Notes under the pieces: model-generated
The model's database searches: none
Seen by the model: the letters and a program-made list of their open reading frames with translations, nothing else
What the model was told of the DNA's origin: nothing
Assembly: GCA_013823565.1 (NCBI GenBank)
Contig: PNMI01000018.1
Location: forward strand, 1 to 64,000
Direction: 5' to 3'
DNA from: Sphingobacteriaceae bacterium
GTDB taxonomy: Bacteria > Bacteroidota > Bacteroidia > B-17B0 > Aurantibacillaceae
DNA: 64,000 nucleotides
Shown here: positions 15,921 to 25,695 of the stretch, one piece after another
Numbering within the stretch: the first letter of the stretch is position 1
Layout: each line of letters starts with the position of its first letter
Translations under genes and position numbers: made by a program

Positions 15921-18071
15921 TTACTTACTTAAAACAACTCTTTGAATCACACTTTGTTTATCTGAAACAATTTTCACAAAATAAACACCATTATTTAGTT
16001 TACTTAAATCAACGTTTTTGTAATTGTTATTGATAATTTCCTCTAATACAACTTGTCCGATAGAGTTTATAACTTGTACTTGACTAGCTTCTTTAGATAC
16101 TGAAGAGTTAACTATATATAAAGCGCCAGTACTAGGATTTGGATACACATTCCATCCATTATTAGTTGATGATTGAGAAGCTATTCCTGAAATAGTTTCA
16201 ATGGTATTAATAGCTGTATTAGTTACAACAGGCTCATTAAAATCAAAATAAATGTATGCAGTATTTTTTATTTGAGTTCCTGGCGTGTTGTTATTTGTGC
16301 GTTTAATACGGTATTGAATATAGCCGTGACTAGCAGGTTCGTTACTATTACTATCTGGTAACATAATATTATTGAATTTCCATTTTAAAATATTTCCTGG
16401 TAAAATTTCAATATTATAATTATGACTTGAACCTAACATTTGAAATGTATTTACATCAACGTTAGAAGATAAAGTATCTTTCACTACAATATTAACAGCT
16501 GGTCCATTACCAGTATTTTGAAAACGAATTAAATAGGTTAAATCAGTTACACTAGCTGCAATATCTCCAGTTGATCCAACACCAATTGGATTTGGTGTTT
16601 TGTCATTAGGATCGTATGATCCAGTAACTATTCGAGAATAACAGTAGGTGTTATTTGCAGGATTAAAATCAGGAGTAGACGTTTGAGCATAAGCACAACT
16701 TGTAAATACACTACCTAATGGTGTACTGATAGGAGTTGTGAATTGAATAACGAAAGAGGCTGAATAATTATTTGTGTAATTTAAATTATTAAACATCCAC
16801 ATAATTGTATCTCCAGAAAGAGTATAGGTAGCAGGAGAAACTAATGTAATGTTTGGAATAAAGGCAGAAGGAAGAACCGCTTTAAATATCCCTGAACCAT
16901 TCACATTGTTTTGGTTGTTTAATGTATAAGTCATATAGTTGCTGAATCCTGGTACTATTCCGCCGCTCCAAGATGTAACTATAATGTCGGGTTGAGTGGT
17001 TGAGTTGAAACCTGCCGATAAATTATTATTGAAGGAGTTTGGTTGACCTGAATTAATTGTTGCATTTATGGTTGTGGTACATGATGGTATTAAGCCATTA
17101 TAAAGATTAACTATTGAAAGAGAATAGGTACCGTATGGTAAATTATTAATAAAGTAATCACCATTTGTATTTGCATATCCATAATGATTTCCAGGATTAG
17201 CAATTATATATCCATTTATTAAATTATTATCTCCGCTGTTTTTAATACAGTCTGCATTATTATCGATATACACATTGCCATTAACAGAGCCACAGTTTGT
17301 GCCGTTAGCTGTAACAGCACTCGTATATGTCATACAATTCATAGCAGCATCAAAAACAGTCACACTATAACTATTAGTTACAAGACTTGTAATATCTTGT
17401 GTGGTAGCGCCTGTGTTCCATTGGTATGTGAATGGGCCAGGATTACTTCCTGCCACTGTTAAGTCAATAGCTCCATCTCCAGAATACAAACATGTTTCTT
17501 GATATGAGGTTAAGGTTGTTGTTACTCCAGATAAGGTTCCAGTTCCAGTTGTGTTTACTACTGCAGTTGAACTTACCACACATCCATTTGCATCTATTAC
17601 TGTTAAGGTGTACATTCCTGCTGATGCATTTTGATATACTGGCCCAGCAGCTCCTCCAGGAGTCCACATGTAATTGAAGGGTGGAGTACCACCATTTGCC
17701 ATTCCAAAAACAGACCCATCGGAGTTACCTCCGCATGATACATTATTAGAGTTCATGAAAAGACTTAAGGGATTAGGCTGAACTACCATAAATGTCGAAG
17801 TAGTTGTCGTGAGAGCTGCATCTGCAACAATCACCGTATATGAACTTGCGCATAAATTAGGAATACTACCCATAGATGTAAAAGTGCCTGTCATAGATGA
17901 TGGCATTAAGGTATAGGTATATGGCATGATTCCTCCAGAGGCCGTGATGTTAGCCACGCCGTCGCATTGTCCGAAGCATGTTACATTTTGGATAGTTACC
18001 GTTGAAGAGATTTGTGCTGTAGAAGTCAGATAACCTATGCAAAGCGAAATAAAAAGTAAAGTTTTTTTCAT
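15921..18071 (-). CDS. SprB-repeat adhesin-like protein with T9SS type A sorting domain
   Basis: A 716-residue protein with a signal peptide (TLLFISLCIGYLTSTAQ). Two or three SprB-like repeats follow at about 25-250 (VTCFGQCDGVANITASGG, VSCGGNSDGSVFGMANGG and a third with ETCLYSGDGAIDLTV). Next is an SdrD-B-like module (NGNVYIDNNADCIKNSGDN), then a DUF11-like conserved-repeat region containing DPNDKTPNPIGVG and TAYIYFDFNEPV. The type A CTD closes the protein (NVYPNPSTGALYIVN ... NNGVYFVKIVS). SprB-type repeats occur in gliding and surface adhesins. Cell-surface anchoring through T9SS is expected; the ligand is unknown. Confidence 0.88.
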   Translation of the reverse strand: MKKTLLFISLCIGYLTSTAQISSTVTIQNVTCFGQCDGVANITASGGIMPYTYTLMPSSMTGTFTSMGSIPNLCASSYTVIVADAALTTTTSTFMVVQPNPLSLFMNSNNVSCGGNSDGSVFGMANGGTPPFNYMWTPGGAAGPVYQNASAGMYTLTVIDANGCVVSSTAVVNTTGTGTLSGVTTTLTSYQETCLYSGDGAIDLTVAGSNPGPFTYQWNTGATTQDITSLVTNSYSVTVFDAAMNCMTYTSAVTANGTNCGSVNGNVYIDNNADCIKNSGDNNLINGYIIANPGNHYGYANTNGDYFINNLPYGTYSLSIVNLYNGLIPSCTTTINATINSGQPNSFNNNLSAGFNSTTQPDIIVTSWSGGIVPGFSNYMTYTLNNQNNVNGSGIFKAVLPSAFIPNITLVSPATYTLSGDTIMWMFNNLNYTNNYSASFVIQFTTPISTPLGSVFTSCAYAQTSTPDFNPANNTYCYSRIVTGSYDPNDKTPNPIGVGSTGDIAASVTDLTYLIRFQNTGNGPAVNIVVKDTLSSNVDVNTFQMLGSSHNYNIEILPGNILKWKFNNIMLPDSNSNEPASHGYIQYRIKRTNNNTPGTQIKNTAYIYFDFNEPVVTNTAINTIETISGIASQSSTNNGWNVYPNPSTGALYIVNSSVSKEASQVQVINSIGQVVLEEIINNNYKNVDLSKLNNGVYFVKIVSDKQSVIQRVVLSK

Positions 18072-18270
18072 AAAATATGTTTTTGTTGCAACGAATGTAG
18101 AACAATAATTATAATCAGAAAATACTATTTAGTAAAGGGGTGTTTTGGGTGAGTTAAGAAGTAAGCTTGTTAGGCAAAAGAGAGAGTTTCGATTTCTCTA
18201 AACCATTTTAATTTTTAAAAAGATGAGAATCTGAAAATTATATATTGATAGATATGAGAATATTTTAAAT

Positions 18271-21102
18271 TTATTCTCCCTTTCTACTTTTCTTTTCTTC
18301 TATTTTTTCAGAAGCATCAACTTCTTTCTTTGCGAAATATTTTTTAAAATTATAGGTAAAGGTCAGCATATAGTAACGGTTCAAAACATTGGTTTGAGAG
18401 TCTTGTATGTAGCTATCGGTATTAGTTCTTGATATAGAATTATTTTGATTTAAAATATCATAAACGGTTAAGCGTAATTCAGCTTGTTTGTCTTTTAAGA
18501 ATTTGTACCCAATGGCTGCATTCCATAACGAGATGGATTGATTAAACGTACTTGTTAAACCAGAATAATAGGTGTTACTATATTCACTTTGTAAAACTAA
18601 TCCTTTCCATGGGTTAGCTGTTATTTTTAATCTCGATACTTGCGATAAATAGTTGGTGTTTGAGGAAGTTTGCAAAGTATTTTGAATATTACTGTAACTA
18701 GAGTTTGATGAAAGTGTAAAATCAAATTTTTCACTAATGTTACTGCTAAATACTAAACCTAAACCGCCCGTTGCTGTTTTAGCATAATTAATATTAGTAT
18801 TAATCATACCAGGTACATTGTTATAATTACCAGCTACATTCACACTTAAATTGGTTTTAATTTTTTTAATTGGAAAGGTGTAGTTAATAAATGAACGTAA
18901 TGAAAAGTAGCCATCTAAATTAACGGGACGAATAATTTGTGAACCACGTTGTAAAAAAATGTCATTGTAAACGGTTGTATCTTGATTGGCAATTAAGGTG
19001 CTATTACCAATATAGTTATTAGAGTAGTTACCACCTATTAATGCAAAAAAAGAAGTTGCTTTGTTGGTATTAACTCCAGAGTACCGTAAAAAAATATTTT
19101 GTTGAAAATCTTGTTTCAAGTCGGGATTACCTGTGCTTAATTGTAAAGAGTTATTGTTGTTAATCACATCTTGCAATTGGTCAATACTTGGTGCGTTATT
19201 ACTGGTGCGGTAATTAAAGCGTAAATTTTTTTTCGGAGAAAATTTATATTGTAATTGTGCTGATGGTAAAACAGATTCAAATGTTTTACTGAGTTTGTAA
19301 CTACTTGGTATTTCTTGTTCTTTAGATAGTTGTGCCCATTGATAAGCTGCACTTAAAGAGAAATTAAATTTTTCTTTTTGATAACGATACCCTAAGCTTC
19401 CTGATTGAGATTGGTATTGGTTTTTGAAAACATTTGTCAAACTGCTATCTAAATCACTGTAATTGTATTCGGTATAGTTTTTATTAAATGTTTTTTTAGA
19501 AGAATAATTATCCGTGTAAACAGCAGTGTAATTAAATAATAAAAAATTATTTTTATTTAATGGTTCAGTGTATGAAATATTGCCATTAATGCTATTTCCT
19601 GTTTTTAATATTTTTGATTTTTGATCAATGGTGTCGCCATAAAATAAAGTATCTCTATTATAAGTATTTAAAGTATACAATAAATTTTCACCTAAGTTTT
19701 TGGTAATGGTTGGTGTGGCGTTAATAGAAAATGTTCTTCCTTTTTTTACAAATGAATGTCGGTATAAAATAGGAACCGAAATGTTATAACCGCTTAGGTT
19801 ATTAGAGCTACTATTTTCGGTATTACTTATTGATACCGTTTCTTTGGTATTTAATCCTAATAATTCTTTAGCACCTTTGTTTGATTGAAATGACAATCTA
19901 GGTTGTAGTGTAATAGAATTCATGGAATCTATTTTTGTTTCTATTTTAAAATTTATTCGATTATTAAAATTATCACTATTAGTATTATTAGTTTCATTAT
20001 AAATTAAGCCATTGTTTGAACCTATAATGTATTGTTGAAGTAGGGAAGACTTTGAATCATTTTGTGTCCAGTTAAAAAAGTAGCTAGCCGTTACTTCAGT
20101 TTTCTTCCCCCATTTATCTGCATAGTTTAATCCGAATAAAGAGGTTGTGTTAATACCATTTTGAGTATTGGATTGAAAATTTTCACTTGGATTACTTCCT
20201 CCTCCTGGTCTTCCTCCACCTCTTCGACCACCTCCGCTACTAGAAGAAATACCGACTAAATCTTCCGAAGAAAAATTTTGTTCGTTAATGTTGTTTGATT
20301 GTGCCAAAACCGTAATACGTCTATCGCCTTTAAAAATATTAGCAGTAACTCCTCCTTTATATTTATCTTCATAACCATAACCTCCGTAAACTTTGCCAAA
20401 CACACCATTTTTAAATTGTTGCTTAGTTACAATATTAATTGTTTTACTTGCATTCCCATCATCAAAACCTGTAAATTGTGATTGATCACTTTTTTTATCA
20501 AACACTTGCACTTTGTCAATTACCTCGGCTGGTAAATTTTTCAATACAGCATTAGCATCATCTCCAAAAAAAGGTTTGCCATCAACTAGTACTTGCTTTA
20601 CATCCTCGCCTTGAGCTTGTACTTTGCCATCAACAATAGTCACGCCTGGCATTTTACTTACTAGGTCTTCGGCGGTCGCATCTTTAGTAACTTTGTATGC
20701 ATTAGCGCTAAAGCTAGTAGTATCTCCGTTTTGTGTTGCTAAAGCTTGTTGAGCTTCTACAGTTACTTCTTTTAAATTGGTTAAATTTTGTTTTAAAGTA
20801 ATGGTAGGAATACTTATATCTTGATTCGTGATGTGAATGGGTTTGAAAACGGGTTTATAACCTAGAGAAAGAATTTTAAGAATGTAGTTATTGGAGTTAA
20901 TGTTTTCTAATTTGAATTGCCCTTCTAAATCGGTAGTTGTGCCTTTTATAAAAGAAGAATCAGATTTTAAAAGAAAAACAGAAGAACCAATGGCAGGTTG
21001 TTTGGTTTCATCTATTAATTTTCCACTAACAGAAAAAGTTTGAGCTCGTAAAAATGAAAACGAACAAAAGCATAATATAAAATATAAGTATTTTGAAAAC
21101 AT
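18271..21102 (-). CDS. Outer-membrane beta-barrel receptor (CarboxypepD-reg + TonB plug type)
   Basis: A 943-residue protein. It has a signal peptide (YLYFILCFCSFSFLRAQ), a CarboxypepD-reg-like domain (SGKLIDETKQPAIGSSVFLL) to about residue 110, a TonB plug-like domain (DLVSKMPGVTIVDGK, VLVDGKPFFGDD) to about 240, then a long barrel of the 'outer membrane protein beta-barrel family' type ending FTYNFKKYFAKKE. A Gly-Arg rich loop GGGRRGGGRPGGG lies near residue 295. The C-terminal EKIEEKKSRKGE tail is charged and unusual for a barrel end. No SusD partner is adjacent, so it is not a standard polysaccharide-utilisation pair. Transported substrate unknown. Confidence 0.88.
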   Translation of the reverse strand: MFSKYLYFILCFCSFSFLRAQTFSVSGKLIDETKQPAIGSSVFLLKSDSSFIKGTTTDLEGQFKLENINSNNYILKILSLGYKPVFKPIHITNQDISIPTITLKQNLTNLKEVTVEAQQALATQNGDTTSFSANAYKVTKDATAEDLVSKMPGVTIVDGKVQAQGEDVKQVLVDGKPFFGDDANAVLKNLPAEVIDKVQVFDKKSDQSQFTGFDDGNASKTINIVTKQQFKNGVFGKVYGGYGYEDKYKGGVTANIFKGDRRITVLAQSNNINEQNFSSEDLVGISSSSGGGRRGGGRPGGGSNPSENFQSNTQNGINTTSLFGLNYADKWGKKTEVTASYFFNWTQNDSKSSLLQQYIIGSNNGLIYNETNNTNSDNFNNRINFKIETKIDSMNSITLQPRLSFQSNKGAKELLGLNTKETVSISNTENSSSNNLSGYNISVPILYRHSFVKKGRTFSINATPTITKNLGENLLYTLNTYNRDTLFYGDTIDQKSKILKTGNSINGNISYTEPLNKNNFLLFNYTAVYTDNYSSKKTFNKNYTEYNYSDLDSSLTNVFKNQYQSQSGSLGYRYQKEKFNFSLSAAYQWAQLSKEQEIPSSYKLSKTFESVLPSAQLQYKFSPKKNLRFNYRTSNNAPSIDQLQDVINNNNSLQLSTGNPDLKQDFQQNIFLRYSGVNTNKATSFFALIGGNYSNNYIGNSTLIANQDTTVYNDIFLQRGSQIIRPVNLDGYFSLRSFINYTFPIKKIKTNLSVNVAGNYNNVPGMINTNINYAKTATGGLGLVFSSNISEKFDFTLSSNSSYSNIQNTLQTSSNTNYLSQVSRLKITANPWKGLVLQSEYSNTYYSGLTSTFNQSISLWNAAIGYKFLKDKQAELRLTVYDILNQNNSISRTNTDSYIQDSQTNVLNRYYMLTFTYNFKKYFAKKEVDASEKIEEKKSRKGE

Positions 21103-21182
21103 TAAGCTTTAAATATACGATTTAGCGAGAATGTAGAAATGTTTAAATACGTTAAAAACGGTGAGGCTTGATTTATTGAGGT

Positions 21183-21214
21183 AAAAAAAATGCTCACAAT
21201 TTTGTGAGCATTTT
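21183..21214 (-). terminator. Terminator of pyrG
   Basis: AAAATGCTCACAA pairs perfectly with TTGTGAGCATTTT (13 bp, 2-nt loop or a slightly larger open loop). Eight plus-strand A residues give the minus-strand T-tract. It lies 33 nt past the pyrG stop. Confidence 0.92.
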
Positions 21215-21246
21215 AATTTATTTCGTTTCGATTATGTAAGCGTAGA

Positions 21247-22848
21247 TTATCCTAATGCAGCTTTAATAAAACTTACAAATAAAGGATGAGGATTTTCTAC
21301 CGTACTTTTATATTCTGGGTGAAATTGAACACCAATAAAGAATGGATGAGTTGGAATTTCTACAATCTCGGCTAGTTCAGCATTTGGATTTAAACCAGAT
21401 AAAACCATTCCTGCATCTTTATACAATTTAGTGTATTCGTTGTTAAATTCATAACGGTGACGGTGACGTTCGTTGATATCTGTTTTGCCATAAATTTTAT
21501 GAGCTAATGTTCCTTCAACAATACGACAAGGATATGAACCTAAACGCATCGTACCACCCATGTGAGAAATATTTTTTTGAGCTTCTAATAAATCAATAAC
21601 AGGAGCACTAGTTGCAGGATTCATTTCGCGACTATGCGCATCTTTTAATCCTAATACGTGACGAGCAAATTCAATCACGGCACATTGCATTCCTAAACAG
21701 ATACCAAAAAAAGGCACATTGTTTTCGCGTGCATATTTAATAGCCGAAATTTTTCCTTCAATACCACGGTTACCAAAACCTGGCGCCACTAAAATTCCTT
21801 TTAATCCTTTTAATTTTTCGGCGACGTTTTCGTCTGTTAAGCTTTCGCTATGAATCCACTCAACGTTTACTTTACAATCATTTATAGCACCAGCATGAAT
21901 AATTGCTTCTGCAATAGATTTGTAGGAGTCTTTTAATTCAACGTATTTTCCAACTAAACCAATGGTGACAGTTTTAGTAGGATTATGGAATTTATTTAAA
22001 AATAATTTCCATTTATCTAATTTAACTTCACTTGGTGAGTTAATATTTAATTTCTTTAAAACAATCTCATCTAATTTTTCTTTCTCCATTAATAATGGAA
22101 CTTCATAAATCGTAGAGGCATCTAAAGCTTCAATAACTGCATCAGGAGAAACATTACAGAATAAAGCAATTTTTCTTCTGATATCATTGCTAATTGCGTG
22201 TTCAGAACGGCATACTAAAACATCTGGTTGAACTCCATACTCTAATAATAACTTAACAGAGTGCTGAGTTGGTTTTGTTTTTAATTCTCCAGAAGTAGCT
22301 AAATAAGGTAAAAGCGTTAAATGAATAACTGTACAGTCGTCACCTAATTCCCATTTCAACTGACGAACAGCTTCAATATATGGAAGAGATTCAATATCAC
22401 CTACAGTTCCACCAATCTCCGTAATCACAAATTGATACTGTCCAGTTTTTCCTAAGATTTTAATTCTGTTTTTAATTTCATCTGTAATATGAGGAATAAC
22501 TTGAACCGTTTTTCCTAAAAACTCACCTTTACGCTCTTTATCAATGACTGCTTGATAAATGCGACCAGTAGTGACATTATTAGCTTGAGAAGTCGCAACG
22601 TTTAAAAAACGTTCGTAATGACCTAAATCTAAGTCAGTTTCAGCGCCATCATCCGTTACATAACACTCACCATGTTCATAAGGGTTTAATGTTCCTGGAT
22701 CGATATTGATATAAGGATCTAATTTTTGAATAGTTACAGTGTATCCGCGAGCCTGTAATAATTTGGCTAGAGATGCTGCTATAATTCCTTTTCCGAGAGA
22801 AGATGTTACACCACCGGTAACAAAGATATATTTAGTGTTGATTGACAT
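21247..22848 (-). CDS. pyrG: CTP synthase
   Basis: The ORF track begins at 22914, but the ATG at 22848 gives the canonical N-terminus [21 protein letters not shown] and 533 residues, the normal length. The amidoligase domain has the P-loop [20 protein letters not shown] and [12 protein letters not shown]. The class I glutaminase domain has the nucleophile in [11 protein letters not shown] and the histidine in VQFHPEY. The enzyme converts UTP to CTP with glutamine and ATP. A perfect 7-bp hairpin abuts the start codon (22849-22867). Confidence 0.98.
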   Translation of the reverse strand: MSINTKYIFVTGGVTSSLGKGIIAASLAKLLQARGYTVTIQKLDPYINIDPGTLNPYEHGECYVTDDGAETDLDLGHYERFLNVATSQANNVTTGRIYQAVIDKERKGEFLGKTVQVIPHITDEIKNRIKILGKTGQYQFVITEIGGTVGDIESLPYIEAVRQLKWELGDDCTVIHLTLLPYLATSGELKTKPTQHSVKLLLEYGVQPDVLVCRSEHAISNDIRRKIALFCNVSPDAVIEALDASTIYEVPLLMEKEKLDEIVLKKLNINSPSEVKLDKWKLFLNKFHNPTKTVTIGLVGKYVELKDSYKSIAEAIIHAGAINDCKVNVEWIHSESLTDENVAEKLKGLKGILVAPGFGNRGIEGKISAIKYARENNVPFFGICLGMQCAVIEFARHVLGLKDAHSREMNPATSAPVIDLLEAQKNISHMGGTMRLGSYPCRIVEGTLAHKIYGKTDINERHRHRYEFNNEYTKLYKDAGMVLSGLNPNAELAEIVEIPTHPFFIGVQFHPEYKSTVENPHPLFVSFIKAALG

Positions 22849-22867
22849 ACAGTTTTTTGTAAACTGT
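22849..22867 (-). promoter_or_regulatory. Leader hairpin touching the pyrG start codon
   Basis: ACAGTTT-TTTGT-AAACTGT on the plus strand is a perfect 7-bp stem that begins one base from the pyrG ATG. A TACCTTTA -7-like box lies just upstream (22878-22871), so the hairpin would sit at the extreme 5' end of the mRNA. A regulatory role is only inferred. Confidence 0.35.
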
Positions 22868-23002
22868 ACGTAAAGGTATGCTTTTTTTTCGGAATAGATT
22901 TGAGCTTTTTTCACTATTTTTATAACAAGCTATTTTTGATACTTTAAAACTGATAAATTGCTTAAAAAAGGCGATAATATTGGGTCTTAGCTAGTCATAA
23001 AA

Positions 23003-23590
23003 TTACTTTAGCTTATCCAATTCATCATCCGTAAAATGTTTTTTAGACTTATCCTTCGAAAATTTATCGGCATTATAATCATTTGACTTATTTTTCGGAA
23101 TGGATAAGCTCGTCCACTCTGATTTTTTAAGGATTTTAGCATAAAACACCATTTGTCCCACATGATAAGGGTAATGTGCGAGTTGACGGTTAATAGCTTC
23201 TAAGACCGTATGTCCTTCGTTTCGGATATAAATAATTTTAGATAAGTCTTCTGGTTTTAAACTATTAAGTGTGTTAAATAAACATTCCCAACCTTGATTC
23301 CACTGTTTTAAAACATGTTCTTTAGTTTGGTTGCTGAGTTCTGTCGAAGCATCAAATTCTCCATCTCTGTTGCGCCATTCTTTTTCGCCATCAGTAGTCA
23401 AAAAATCGGTCCAACGAGATAGCATATTGCCATGTAAATGTTTTACAATAGTCGCAATGCTATTGGTGTCGTCGTTTAACGAGATAAACAATTGTTCTGG
23501 CACTAATTGCTCTATGGCTTTTTCGCCTAAAGTTTTATAATACAAAAACTGGCGGTTAGCACTTCTTAAAAAATCTTCTGATACGTTCAT
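23003..23590 (-). CDS. DUF1572 / DinB-like four-helix protein
   Basis: A 195-residue protein with the DUF1572 pattern: SIATIVKHLHGNMLSRWTDF, then EKEWRNRDGEF and a late NRQLAHYPYHVGQMVFYAK. The spaced histidines (HLHG, HYPYH) match the DinB/YfiT metal site (usually Ni or Zn). Members are suspected thiol S-transferases or metalloenzymes, but this subgroup has no assigned reaction. The lysine-rich C-terminus (KFSKDKSKKHFTDDE) is disordered. It is separated from the upstream dehydrogenase gene by a terminator. Confidence 0.8.
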   Translation of the reverse strand: MNVSEDFLRSANRQFLYYKTLGEKAIEQLVPEQLFISLNDDTNSIATIVKHLHGNMLSRWTDFLTTDGEKEWRNRDGEFDASTELSNQTKEHVLKQWNQGWECLFNTLNSLKPEDLSKIIYIRNEGHTVLEAINRQLAHYPYHVGQMVFYAKILKKSEWTSLSIPKNKSNDYNADKFSKDKSKKHFTDDELDKLK

Positions 23591-23597
23591 GTGATAA

Positions 23598-23630
23598 TAA
23601 AAACGCCTGATATTTTTGATATCAGGCGCT
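23598..23630 (-). terminator. Terminator of the E1 dehydrogenase gene
   Basis: CGCCTGATAT and ATATCAGGCG form a perfect 10-bp stem with a 5-nt loop. Plus-strand AATAAAAA supplies the minus-strand T-tract. It lies between the E1 stop and the DUF1572 start. Confidence 0.9.
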
Positions 23631-23639
23631 AAGTTTAAA

Positions 23640-25640
23640 TTAGTAATTAATCAATTTCATTAATTTTTCTTTGAAACGTTCTTTTGGTAAAAAGTTAATT
23701 TCTAAATCAGCATTCATTGGAACTGGCGTATCTAAACTTCCTTCACGCATTACTGGCGCATCAAGGTATTCGAAACAGTGCTCTGTAATCAAAGCGCTTA
23801 ATTCTCCACCAATACCACCTGTTAATGTATCTTCATGTAATACAAAAGCACGTCCTGTTTTCTTAACTGAATCATAAATAGCTTGTGTATCTAGTGGCGC
23901 CAAAGTTCTTAAATCAATTAAATCAGCCGAAATTTCTGGATGAGCATTTAATAATTCTAAAGCCCAGTGAACACCTAAACCATAAGACACAATCGTAACT
24001 TGAGTTCCTTCTTTTACTAAACGTGCTTTACCAAAAGGAATCGTATAGTAATCATCTAATATATCTTCATCAATACTTCTGTATAATGCCTTGTGTTCAA
24101 AAAACATCACAGGATTTGGATCCTCAAAGGATGCTAGTAATAAACCTTTGGCATCACTAGGGAAGGCTGGGTAAGCAATTTTCAAACCAGGAGTTTTAAA
24201 GAACCAAGCTTCGTTACTTTGGCTATGGAAAGGACCAGCAGCCACACCAGCACCTGTTGGCATACGAACTACGACATCCGCATTTTGTCCCCAACGGTAA
24301 TGTGATTTGGCCAAGTTATTAACGATTTGCGTCATACCTTCTGATACAAAGTCAGCAAATTGCATTTCCACCATCGCTTTGTGTTTATTAATAGATAAAC
24401 CAAAACCAGTTCCTAAAATAGCTGATTCGCATAAAGGTGTATTACGAACACGTCCTTTGCCAAATTCTTCCATAAAACCATCTGTGATTTTAAATACTCC
24501 TCCGTAATCAGCAATATCTTGACCCATTAATACTAAATTATCGTGTTTACGCATTGCTAAACGCATACCATCACTAATAGCATCAATCAAACGCTTGTTT
24601 GTTTTTGTACCTGATTGATTAGAGGTGTCCTCAATCACACAAGGCATAAATAATTCTGTAATTTCTTTTTCTGTATTTGGAGGAGGAAGAGTTTCAGCGT
24701 ATGCTAATTCTAAACCTGCATCAATGTCGTGTTTAATTTCATTACGAAGTTTTTCAATAATCTCTTCTGTTAAAACACCTTCATCTAATAAAAATTTCTC
24801 AAAAGTATTCACAGGATCTTTTCTTCCCCACACATCAAACAATTCTTTAGGCACATATTTAGTTCCTGAAGCTTCTTCGTGTCCACGCATACGGAATGTT
24901 ACACACTCTAATAAAACTGGACGAGGATTTTCTCTGATAGATTCCGCTAAATTTTTAACCGTTTCATAAACTTTTAAAACGTTGTTTCCATCAACGGTTA
25001 CACCTTCAATACCGTAACCAATGGCTTTATCAGCAAATGATTTACAACGGAATTGTTCGTTACTTGGTGTAGATAAACCATAACCGTTATTTTCAATCAC
25101 AAAAATAACTGGCAAGTCCCAAACAGCTGCTGTATTAATACTTTCGTGAAAATCTCCTTCACTAGCACCACCATCGCCACTAAATACAACGGTTACTTTT
25201 TTATCACCTTTTAATTTGTTTGCTAAAGCAATACCATCTGCCACGCCTAATTGTGGACCTAAGTGAGAAATCATTCCCACGATATTATATTCTTGAGACC
25301 CAAAGTGAAAACTTCTATCGCGACCCTGAGTAAAACCACTTGGTTTACCTTGAAACTGGCAAAACAAACGATTCATGGGAATGCCACGTGTGGTAAACAC
25401 ACCTAAGTTACGATGCATTGGTAAAATAAATTCATCTCTTTGTAATGCTGTTGCTACGCCAACAGAAATAGCTTCTTGTCCGATACCACTAAACCATTTG
25501 GCAATACGCCCCTGACGAAGAAGGATTAACATTTTTTCTTCTATCAATCGAGGTGTTAAAATATTTTTATAAAGTTGTAATAACGTATCGTCTTTTTGTT
25601 TACGTCTATCAAACTTAATTGGAGATTCTGCTGTAATCAT
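23640..25640 (-). CDS. 2-oxoacid dehydrogenase E1, fused alpha and beta subunits (branched-chain type)
   Basis: A 666-residue protein. The alpha half (about 1-330) has the thiamine-diphosphate motif GDGGASEGDFHESINTAAVW...ENN and the usual QGRIAKWFSGIGQEAISVG opening. The beta half (about 345-666) begins NKRLIDAISDGMRLAM and has GGVFKITDGF, GTGFGLSINKHKAMVEMQFADF and an ALITEHCFEYLDAPV end. Separate alpha and beta genes are common elsewhere; the fusion is frequent in Bacteroidota. Branched-chain 2-oxoacid specificity is likely, but pyruvate or acetoin cannot be excluded. E2 and E3 are not nearby, so they must be encoded elsewhere. Confidence 0.92.
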   Translation of the reverse strand: MITAESPIKFDRRKQKDDTLLQLYKNILTPRLIEEKMLILLRQGRIAKWFSGIGQEAISVGVATALQRDEFILPMHRNLGVFTTRGIPMNRLFCQFQGKPSGFTQGRDRSFHFGSQEYNIVGMISHLGPQLGVADGIALANKLKGDKKVTVVFSGDGGASEGDFHESINTAAVWDLPVIFVIENNGYGLSTPSNEQFRCKSFADKAIGYGIEGVTVDGNNVLKVYETVKNLAESIRENPRPVLLECVTFRMRGHEEASGTKYVPKELFDVWGRKDPVNTFEKFLLDEGVLTEEIIEKLRNEIKHDIDAGLELAYAETLPPPNTEKEITELFMPCVIEDTSNQSGTKTNKRLIDAISDGMRLAMRKHDNLVLMGQDIADYGGVFKITDGFMEEFGKGRVRNTPLCESAILGTGFGLSINKHKAMVEMQFADFVSEGMTQIVNNLAKSHYRWGQNADVVVRMPTGAGVAAGPFHSQSNEAWFFKTPGLKIAYPAFPSDAKGLLLASFEDPNPVMFFEHKALYRSIDEDILDDYYTIPFGKARLVKEGTQVTIVSYGLGVHWALELLNAHPEISADLIDLRTLAPLDTQAIYDSVKKTGRAFVLHEDTLTGGIGGELSALITEHCFEYLDAPVMREGSLDTPVPMNADLEINFLPKERFKEKLMKLINY

Positions 25641-25695
25641 TGCTAATAAATTTGTAGCGAAAATACCAATTTTAGGTTACTTTTGGAGATAATTC

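Noticed and set aside
24625-24969. Plus-strand ORF inside the E1 dehydrogenase gene
   Set aside because: Opposite-strand reading of a full-length, well-conserved enzyme.
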